A stretch of 64,000 nt of DNA from contig NC_021685.1 of NCBI RefSeq assembly GCF_000247815.1, positions 15,570,318-15,634,317 on the forward strand. The letters are read 5' to 3'. The position numbers and the translations under genes are program-made. The stretch comes from Ficedula albicollis. Its lineage: Eukaryota; Chordata; Aves; Passeriformes; Muscicapidae. The notes below the pieces were generated by a model, which ran no database searches, was not told the DNA's origin, and saw only the letters and a list, made by a program, of their open reading frames with translations. Positions 53,718 through 64,000 of this stretch are shown here, one piece after another (the first letter of the stretch is position 1; every line of letters starts with the position of its first letter).

Positions 53718-54519
53718 TCTAATGCTATTTGTTTGCCTACAGACATCAGATAGATAATTTCCACAGTGGTGGAAATCCCTGGACATCAGCCATTTAAATA
53801 AATACAGCTGAGCCAGATGTGTTGTATTTTATTGTGTTCTGGGGTGTATTTAATGCATAAACCTAGCACTTGGTCTGCAGGAGAAATGATGATGGAAATC
53901 AGAAGAAAAATAAGAAGAGTGTTCTTGCGAGAAGGATGTGGGAAAGATCTGTATTCCAGCTTACACTGAGAGTGTCCAGTTGTCCCTGAAGTCCCAAAAG
54001 GAACTTTGTTCTGATGCCATGGCACCCTCTCTGTGCCAGTCAGCCACCATGACCTTCCTTTTACCAGGCATATTCTGCTCCACACTCCTGTCTCTGCTGG
54101 GTGAGGAGCGCTTGGGCTTGCAGGATCTCCACTCTGTTGACTCCAACAACTTTTTAGATCATTCATGCTGGTGGGAGTAACTGAACTTATGGAAACAGAA
54201 AGATTGCAAGAAATAACTGTGTTCCAGGAGATAAAAGGTTTTTGAATATTATTGCATGGATACAGTTCTCCCTATCTGTTTCTGATCTTTCTTTCTTTTC
54301 CTAGAAATATTGTTGCAGTGGCAATACATTTATGAAAGCATTTTGTAGGAGGTGCTCTAAAGTATGAATGATTTTCAGTGAAATCATTAGGGGAAAAACA
54401 AATTTAATGAGTTCCACCAGGATACCTATTCTGTGAGTTACTGATGCCTTAAGTTTTAGCTTTCATATTTTCCAGATTCTGTACTGCATTAGTTTGTAAA
54501 TCTAAACTTCATAAAAAGT

Positions 54520-54876
54520 GTTAGCAAGTTCTCTTCACAGTTTAGTTAAGCCTTTTTCAGCCTGAGAACCAAGACATCATTGCAGCTTTGGGCCCAAAAA
54601 GTGCAAACAACAGCAGATGGAGGAGACCAAACTGGGAGGATGGGACTTCATAATCTGAAGCTGTAACTGGACAATTGACCCCAATATGTAAAAGGACCAA
54701 AACATAAAATGGTGAAAACTCATGGCACACTGTCCATCTTGGGTCCATCTCGGGTGGAGTCATGGCAGCCTCTTGTACTGCCCAAGGTGTATCCTTTTAA
54801 GGCTTTTAAAATAAATACCTGCTTTATTCCTATACCACTGTCTGGCCTCTGTTCTAGGAAGCCTCTTTAGGCATCA
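54520..54876 (+). mobile_element. Solo LTR, avian ERV type
   Basis: The region carries AATAAA at 54810-54815 and a tail ending ...ctctttaggcatca. It closely resembles an avian LTR as I remember it. The 3' end is taken as the CA at 54875-54876; the 5' end is uncertain and no clear target-site duplication was found. It holds no coding region. Confidence 0.6.
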
Positions 54877-56594
54877 TTACCAGGCTTCCTGTAAGCAAGA
54901 ATCAGCCTGATGTACCTACATGAAAATTAAACTTGATTCTGCTAACATCATGAAAATCCTACTCTAAGGCCTGGAATCAATTTTGTTATTTCACTTGTTC
55001 ATCAAAAGATTTTTTTTTTTTTTTAATAGCTGTATAAGTAATTACAGCATCACATTTCTGTCTCTTTCTTTGACCCACTCTACTCTCCCATGGTTCCAGT
55101 AAGGAGCCATTTTAAGAACTTGAAGATGATTGTTTTTTGAGAATGTTGCCAATTTAATCTAAAAATCAATTAAATTTCACTGCAGTCAGAAAATCCTCTT
55201 TGTATCCAAATCCTCAGAGCCTTAGGGGGAAAAGCCTTTGAAGTAAAATGTAAGAATTGTAATGTTTTATGCAGAAAGACAGAATTTAGAGGGGATAAGA
55301 AAGAGAAGAAAGAAACAAGTATGATGTGCTTTTTTTCCAATTGCTCTGACACACAAACTGTTTTTCCTACTCACCTTTGTATCACCCCGCTGGTTTCAGC
55401 ACCTCATGTCTTGTGTTCTCCTCAGCTTTAAACATCTCTGCAAATTCAAAGAAACACTTCTAATTTGCTCTTTCTGTTTTTGAATGAATAAGTGAATTGA
55501 ATAAGTGAAGGCTGAAGTGATGCAGTGAAACAAGTTTGAGAGATCTGAAAGGCTTCAGAATTTCAAAACATGCTTTACATGTTACTTATGATTTTATAAG
55601 TAATTTTGCTGTTTACTCTGTGCAAATGCAAAACTGCTGAAGAAAATCTTGAAAAAGGAGGGAGTAGGGGTTCTATGTTTAAAAATAAATGAAATGTATA
55701 GTTATTGCTACTAAAGGTATCCTACAGTCAAACAGGATTAATCACTTAATTTAATATTTCTTTACAGTATTCATCTCTTTTTAGGCCCTGTAGATTTCAA
55801 GTTCTTCAATTACTCTGAAAATCTATGACCTGCATTTATATAAATTAATGTATTATGATTTCCAGCTAATAAAATGTTGAATAGTTGTAATCAAAGCATT
55901 CACTTCAGTTTAGATATCGTACATAAGTTCTCTCCATTTTATTTTGGGAAGCTACCATATTTTGAGTAGCTAGGCAAAGAAAATCCATTTGATAGCAGCA
56001 GAAGATATTAAATAGTTGTTACTCATTCCCTATCTATGATGCCATAGGTTTTTGTATATATAATGTACATTTGTGATTTTTTTTTCCCCCCAGAAATGCC
56101 ATGTGTATAATGCAATTCTGTTATTCTCCACCAGGTATATAGTGTTCATCTTGTAAGTGCTTGCTTTGTAATAATATTTAAGTCCAGAATCTGCTGTAAA
56201 CTGAGTTCTCGTATGTTTTTTATTGGTGAGCAAACGACAAATACCTCAGGTGATAAAAGGGGTAGTGTGCTTCTAGCTTTCACCAAGTCTCCAGACCTAT
56301 TTAGCAAAAATTTTGAAGTAGATGATTGAACTGTGCTTCATCATAATTCTATGCTCTCAATGCTCAGAATCACAGAAATAACTGAATGGCTGAACTGAAG
56401 TTGTAACTGAAGGAAGAGTTAGTTGGATAAGCTTTAGCAGCTGGAGGTAGGATTTAGGCAGTTGCCAATGGAATGTTTTTGTCTCATGTGTCTCCTTGTC
56501 AATGCTGAAGTGATTCTCCTTAGCTCAGAGGTGATGCAGGATGTGTGCAGGTATTGCCCAGCTCACACAAATTCCTGATGGTTCAGAGCAGAGA

Positions 56595-56728
56595 GAGGTT
56601 AGGGCATGGCCTCAGAATCCTCTCTGTTTTAGGCACATTTTCACTGTTTTGCATCTTTATGCGAGGTTAGGGCATGGCCTCAGAATCCTCTCTGGTTTAG
56701 GCACATTTTCACTGTTTTGCATCTTTGT
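56595..56728. repeat. Tandem duplication, 68-bp period
   Basis: The unit gaggttagggcatggcctca starts at 56595 and 56663, with two or three mismatches near gttttagg versus ggtttagg and ctttatg versus ctttgtg. Confidence 0.93.
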
Positions 56729-59700
56729 GTCATTTCCTTCCTCTTGCCCCCCCAAAAAAACCAACAGATGTCTTATCTTCAGTCTCCAGGTGCTGCCATA
56801 GTGCCAGTAATGTGGAGTACTTGAATTCCTACACAGTTGCACACTGTAGATGTAAAATATCTCCCAGCTGTCAAGTGTAAACTGCAGCATTGTGAGGCAG
56901 TGAATTCTGATAAATCCTGAGTTTTTCGGAAAAATCTGCTTCTTCTATTGCATGGTGTTTCTGATAATTATCTTATGTCTAAATATTTTCATTTTCAGCC
57001 AGTAATTCTTCAGCTTTCATTTTAGGTGGTTTGTATTAGAATAATTTCCTAATCTTGACTTGTTTTGAATAGGCTGGCAAAAGTTGGTGCTTTTGTAGTT
57101 TCTATGTGAAGGGGTTTTTATTTTATGTTCTACTAGTTGTTTGTTTTTCCTCTACAGTGCTTAGTCATCTGTCATTCCTCAATGTATTCACTATGATAAA
57201 CTCCCTGTCCCTGTTAATGGAAGTCAAGAATGCTTTGCTTCTCTCAGATTGGTGCCATATTACCAGGACAATGTATTGATTTGGTTGACTGCCAGTGTGT
57301 GATGCATGACAGAAATGAGAAATTGAACTTTCTGAACGTGAAGTAAATCGTGCTGATGATGACATATAAATGATTGAGGGAAAAGCAATCAATCAGATGC
57401 TCTCTGCTGGCAACAGAGCTACATACAATTTAATATATAGTACACTGACAGTTGTTTTTCAGTCTAAATCCAATAGTGTTCTGTGCTAAAGTTATATTCT
57501 TGCAAAGATTACTTGGAACGTTTTAAAACATTGGGTTTAGTATGCTTACATTTCTACTTTACCAACATGTGGTCTGATAATTTAGAAATACTGAACTGAC
57601 TTTATTAACTCTTGTTTTTTTCTTGTCAAGAGCTACAGAGTGTTTTTTTTTAGACTGGTTATTGCTTCTTTAAATTGCTTGATCTTTAAATAATTTTAAC
57701 TTGTAAGTAGAGTTGTTTTGAGTCTCAGATACCTGCAGAAGGAGTTTATTATAGCCACAGGTAATTGGACTTTACTGTAAAACATCCACTAGAGAATGAA
57801 TAGGCCCATTCTCTCTTTTGGCAGATGTTTTCAGATATTAGACTTATATCCAATTATCTTTGGCTACTTTAGCAGTACACAAGAGCATTCATGTGCAGAT
57901 AACTAATATTCTTTTCTCTCCTTATCCACGCTCTGAAATGAATGGGATAATTTATCCTTTTTGGAAAGAGAGAGAAGTATTTTAATGAAAGCTTAAAGAG
58001 ACATCCTGAAATTCTTTTATTGATACCTACTAAGTCTTGTCATTCTGAGTCTGTCTCAGCTTATCATTTGCCCAATGTAATTCCCTTAAGCAGCGGGGAG
58101 TTCTCCCCAAAGCCACCCAGAGCTGCAGTTTGGAATCTTCAGTTTGAACCTTTGGATGAGTTTCCAAGGATTCCTCTCTCCTGAGAAGTAGTTGTCAATG
58201 TTTGCTTAGTGTTAAGGCTGAGAATCCAGGAAGAAGCTGAAGCATTTGGCAGTCAGCTGGAATGTGAATCCTGGAGTTCTCTTGTGTGAACCCAAGTAAG
58301 ATTAGACAGTTCAAGGCTAAACTCTTCATAGGCAGTACAGCAAAAAAGTTCTTCGAACAGATATTCTAAAAAATACTACCAAATAAAAATCCTTTTAACC
58401 TTTTTATAAACTTTCTCTTACATAGAAAAGTGATATTTTTCCCTGCTGAAACTTGTTTTGGCATTTGTTTTTGGTTTTTTTTCAGAAATAAACAAAATAA
58501 AATTAAATACGGATTTATTATCTGTTAAGTTTAACAGTATAGTTACCTCAGGATTAAATAAATTACTTTGATTAATCCCAAGTTCAGTAAATAGTATTAG
58601 AATCTGGAACTTGTCATTGGAGGGCAGAATATCAGCAAACTTGACAATATCACAAAGATACTCCCAAAATAGTAATATCAACCTTCCTAAACTTTCTAAG
58701 GATGTCCTATTTTTCACAACATGAAGTGCAGTAAACTGCTTTTATATCTCAAGATCAGCCAATATAATTATTCATCCTTATTTTATTTTAGACTTTATTT
58801 TATTTTAGGTGTTACTTTATTTCTTTCTCTGAAAGCCTAGAAAAAGACTTGACAAATATAAACTGTTGCTAGGCAGGGAAACATAAGTAAACTGTCTGCC
58901 TCTTTTATGAAGATTGTGACCAAGAAAGTAAAAGGGTCTCTTATACAAAACTCTGGAATTCCTATCAGCATACTATAGAAATGTATCTACCAAACTACTT
59001 TTAAAAATTGTGTTTATTAGATAGATTTTTATAGTTGTTCCAGTGTTTTTACAGATTATTTGGTTCACATCTTCAAACTTGCTTGCCTTCCACTAATGCT
59101 GTACACTTGGATTCTACTTGGATTATCAAAAAATAATGATGGAACAGGAACAGTTTTATAGATTCTATGCATTATTCCTTGAAATTCAGTGGTATTTCAG
59201 CACTCTAAAATGGTGTTTAGTGTACAATTTTGTCCTTTGTCTGTGGATGAGGACTTAAAATCAAGGTGTTTTATATATTTATTATCTCGATTTGCAAAAA
59301 ATTAATGGTCATTATTCTGTGTTTTAGTTGATTTTATTTACAACTTTTGGTGACAAAAATCTTTAGAAAAATGCATAATAAAACTCTAATGAATATTGTA
59401 TTTCCTGGTTTTGCAATAGGTTTATTTCTGGTGTCTCATGATCATTTTTTGGCTCAGCTGGCACTTGGGAACCCAGATTCCTTTTTCATGGATATATTTT
59501 ATGACTGTGTGAACATGTTCTGGGGTGTTTTTCTAGGTGGTGGGAATATTTTTCTTTGGTTGATTTCTTGTGGGTGGTTTTTTTGCCACTGATGGGTGTT
59601 GCATCTGCTATAGCTGCTTCCTACGAGGCCTCTTACAAGCCTTACTGAATGTGGCTGTCTTTTACTGCACTCAAGCCATTTTAAAAAAAGAATTATGCTG

Positions 59701-60053
59701 GTTTTACAACTAAAAACTAAATATTGCCAGTGCTGATGTTTCAGCTCAGGGACAGAAATTACAGCAAACTCCTGCCATTTTATCCAGCCTTGGGATCTGA
59801 AGTTACCTTAAGTCAATATACAGTTGCTGTCTAGAGATGGAATGTGGGTAGTCTTAATTGGGTTTTAAAGGTCTATTTTGTTAATACATTCATGTAATAT
59901 ACCTTAAAAAATGCAAACCCAACAAATACTAAAATAAATGTAGGATTGCCTTTTGAAGTTATATTTGGAATGTCCTGTGTCTGTATATTTATAAATGGTT
60001 TAATTATAGAAATATATTTTATGTATTTTGAGTTAATGAACTGTCCCCCATGA

Positions 60054-61599
<1,546 letters not shown>

Positions 61600-62014
61600 T
61601 GAATGGTTTTTCTAGCTTCTGGCTGAGTGGATAGTGCATGATTTGAAAATAAAAAAAATACGTTAGATCTTTTTATGTCTGGCTTGTTAAGCTTTGTATT
61701 ATTTGAATCAGTGTTTAAACCATCAGAATTTAAATAAAAAATGAAAATTATTTCATGTCTGAATCAGCTAACTGTATAATCATTGTAACCAAAATTAGCC
61801 TAATTGTCTCAACATATTCTGTTCTTTTGCTGCTTGTTTTTTCTCTGAAAAGAATGCACTTAGTTTGCTTTTGGCTATGGCAGTCCAGAACAGTCCAGAA
61901 CACATGTTCAGCATTGTTTTATGGATTATAAATTGCTTTTTCTTTCAGGAATTAAATAAAGTTTTACTAGGGTTGTATAGCTCACTTTGTTGCTCAACCT
62001 TACATTGAGGGAGG

Positions 62015-62530
62015 AGGCCATGCCTCAAATGCTGTGTCCAGTTCTAGGTTCCTCACTTCAAGACAGACATTGAGGGGCTGGAGTGTGTCCAGAGAAGGGC
62101 AACAGGGCTGGGGAAGGGTCTGGAGCACCAGAAGGAGGCTCAGGGGGGACCTTCTTGATCTCTAAAACTGCTGGAGAAAAAGAGGCTCAGGGGGGACCTT
62201 CTTGCTCTCTAAAACTCCCTGGGAGAGGGGCGCAGCCAGCTGGGGGTTGGTCTCTTCTGCCAAGTAACAAGTGAAAGGACAAGAGGAAGTGGTCTCAAAA
62301 TTGCCAGGAGAGGTTTAGATTAGGTCCTAGGGGAAATCTCTTCACCAAAAAGATTTCCAGCCCCGGCAGAGGCTGTTCTGGGAAGTGGTGGAGTTACCAT
62401 TCATGAAAGGATTCAAAAGATGTGTAGATTTGGTGCTTGGGAACATGGTTTAGTGGTGGCAGTGCTGAGTTAAAGATAGGATTCAATGAACTTAAAGGTG
62501 TTTTCCAACCTAAACTATTGTAAGAGTCTG
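62015..62530 (+). mobile_element. CR1 LINE 3' end
   Basis: The fragment shows the CR1 3' landmarks in order: gctgtgtccagttct, ggctggagtgtgtccagaga, agggcaacagggctggg, ctcttctgccaagtaacaag, aggacaagaggaagtgg, gaggtttagatt, gtggtggagttacc and ttttccaacctaaa. The terminal octamer repeat has decayed. A 47-bp duplication lies inside it (gaggctcaggggggacctt at 62135 and 62182). It is 5'-truncated, as most CR1 copies are. Confidence 0.88.
62135..62228. repeat. 47-bp duplication within CR1
   Basis: gaggctcaggggggacctt begins at 62135 and again at 62182. CR1 normally has this motif once, so the duplication arose in or after the inserted copy. Confidence 0.85.
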
Positions 62531-63059
62531 ATTATTTTTTTCCTTACTGTTACCTTACATTCCAAAAGCAAAAGTGTTTCCCTAGTCAATCTCTAGAGTG
62601 TTTGTAAATCTCATCACTAGTCCCATGTGTGCCTGTTTATTCTGTGCCCCTCATCACAAGGAGCATGTTACAAAAATAAGTATCTCTATCTATTGCCAAA
62701 TTTTGTCTAAATCAGACCGATTCCTGCCAGTACAGCTCTTATATAGCTAAAATAGGTAAATGCTCATAAAAGATGCCATTGATAATTTGACATTTTAATG
62801 TTATAGAATATGTCTGAGTTTTCCCAAACCTTTCTGTTGTAGCATTTTGCCTTAAGAATTTGAGACTGCCAACATGCTGAAAATGCTGGAGGAAAGCAAG
62901 ATAAAGTGACTGTAGCCTGTAATTTTTAAGTGAGACTCATTACAGAAGGTTGCAGTTTAGCTGGTTAAAAATATATTTATGGAATCCAACGACTGTTTGC
63001 TTGACTGAGCTCAATTTATTAGAGGTGTAATGTGTTTTATGCTATGCAAAAAATCCAAG

Positions 63060-64000
63060 TCCAAGATAAGGACTGAACAAGATGTTCCTGAAAAAATTCA
63101 AACAGAAAAAGGAAATCTATAGAGTGTGGCAGCAAGGTCAGGTGGCCTGGGAGAAATAAACAAAAAAAGTCTGAGCAGCCAGGGATCATGTTAGGTAAGC
63201 TAAAGCCCTAAGACAGAACTAAATCTGTCCAGGGATGTCAAAGGCAGCAGGAAAAGCTTCCATGTAGGTACATGAGTGCTAAAAGCCAGTACGGGAAAAT
63301 GGAAGTCCTCTCTGAAAGGAAACAGGTGGCCTGGATACCCAGGGCCTGGAGAAGACTGAGGTACTGAGCACGTTTTTAATGCCTTGCTCTCATGGTCAAG
63401 TGCTCAGGTACTGAGCACGTTTTTAATGCCTTGCTCTCACACATTGCCCAAGTTGCAGAAGGCAAAGGCTGGGACTGGGAGAATGAAGAACCAGCTGCTT
63501 AAGGGATCTTGTCTGAGACCATCTAAGGAACCTGGGGATCCCAAGCACGAGTCCTTGAGACCTGATGAGATGCATCTGCAGGTCCTGAGGGAACTGGCAA
63601 ATAAATTGGCTAAAACTCTGTCCATCATATTTGAGAAGCTATGGCAGTCTGGTGAAGTTTCACTGACTGGGAAAGTGGAAGCAAAGCCCATCTTTTTAAG
63701 AGGGGGAAAGAAAAGAAGGCTTGGGGAACTACAGAACTGTCAGACTCACCTTGGTACCTGCCAAGGTCATGGAGCAGGTCCTCCTGGAAACTATGCTAAG
63801 GCACATGGAAACTAAGGAGGTGATTGACGAGAGCCAACCTAGCTTCACTAAGGGGAAGTTGTGCCTGACCATGTCTGTGTCCATCTGCTACTAGTGGAAT
63901 GAGGGAAGAGCAACTGATGTCATCTACCTGGACTTGCACAAAGCATCTGACACTGTTATGCATGGGATCCTTCTCTCTAAACTGAAGAGTTATGGATTTG
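63060..64000 (+). pseudogene. CR1 LINE ORF2 fragment, reverse transcriptase N-terminal part, broken
   Basis: The stretch retains the pre-RT linker and start of the CR1 reverse transcriptase, in the same orientation as the host gene. Readable pieces include HLQVLRELANKLAKTLSIIF and FEKLWQSGEV, then after a frame change [18 protein letters not shown], and motif A as [10 protein letters not shown] (normally LDFSKAFD). The catalytic Asp of motif A is retained, but a stop lies about 15 codons before it, at least one frameshift separates the pieces, and a 47-bp duplication interrupts the linker. The copy is dead. It continues past the window. It is distinct from the CR1 at 62.0-62.5 kb, whose 3' end lies upstream. 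Confidence 0.88.
63359..63440. repeat. 47-bp-period duplication within the CR1 ORF2 fragment
   Basis: aggtactgagcacgtttttaa at 63359 recurs at 63406, followed in both by tgccttgctctca. CR1 normally has this once, so it arose after insertion or in assembly. Confidence 0.9.

Noticed and set aside
56078..56160. ttttttttccccccag followed by open sequence, considered as a cryptic exon
   Set aside because: The acceptor looks good, but the following sequence does not encode receptor sequence and reaches stops quickly.

Overview
The window looks like nuclear DNA from a bird, probably a songbird or close relative. The supporting signs are an intron-rich vertebrate neuronal gene, AT-rich introns, CR1 LINE fragments and avian-type LTR fragments. 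There is no bacterial, plasmid or phage content. The species cannot be named from the sequence alone.

One gene is present, on the + strand: the middle of a GABA-A receptor beta subunit. Three exons are complete, have consensus splice sites and join in frame: 15373-15455 (83 bp), 60100-60237 (138 bp) and 61409-61561 (153 bp). They encode the Cys-loop, binding loops B and C, the pre-M1 region, M1 and the M1-M2 linker. The preceding exon must lie upstream of base 1, and the M2-M3 exon must lie beyond base 64000. Three residue states argue against the very conserved beta-2 paralog and favour the avian beta-4 gene (GABRB4). The family call is firm; the paralog call is not.

Everything else is intron. 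Positions 1-15372 are the end of intron 4, with LTR-like elements in the first 3.5 kb and a nested 0.7-kb duplication at 6163-7420. Positions 15456-60099 are a 44.6-kb intron 5. It holds a 2.9-kb near-identical tandem duplication (21388-27058), an eroded CR1 at about 27170, a 461-base poly-C tract at 30563-31023, a solo LTR near 54.5-54.9 kb and many short two-copy tandem duplications. Intron 6 is 1171 bp. The start of intron 7 carries a CR1 3' end and, downstream, a separate CR1 reverse-transcriptase fragment running off the window.

I found no clearly novel biological system. The strongest unexplained signals are (a) about eighteen local duplications, mostly two-copy and near identical, with units of 41 to 2897 bp, two of them showing an extra nested duplication in only one copy, and (b) the poly-C tract framed by poly-G. 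Both may be real, but unmerged haplotypes and gap-filling or base-calling errors are leading alternatives. No tRNA, rRNA, CRISPR array, operon or second protein-coding gene was recognised.
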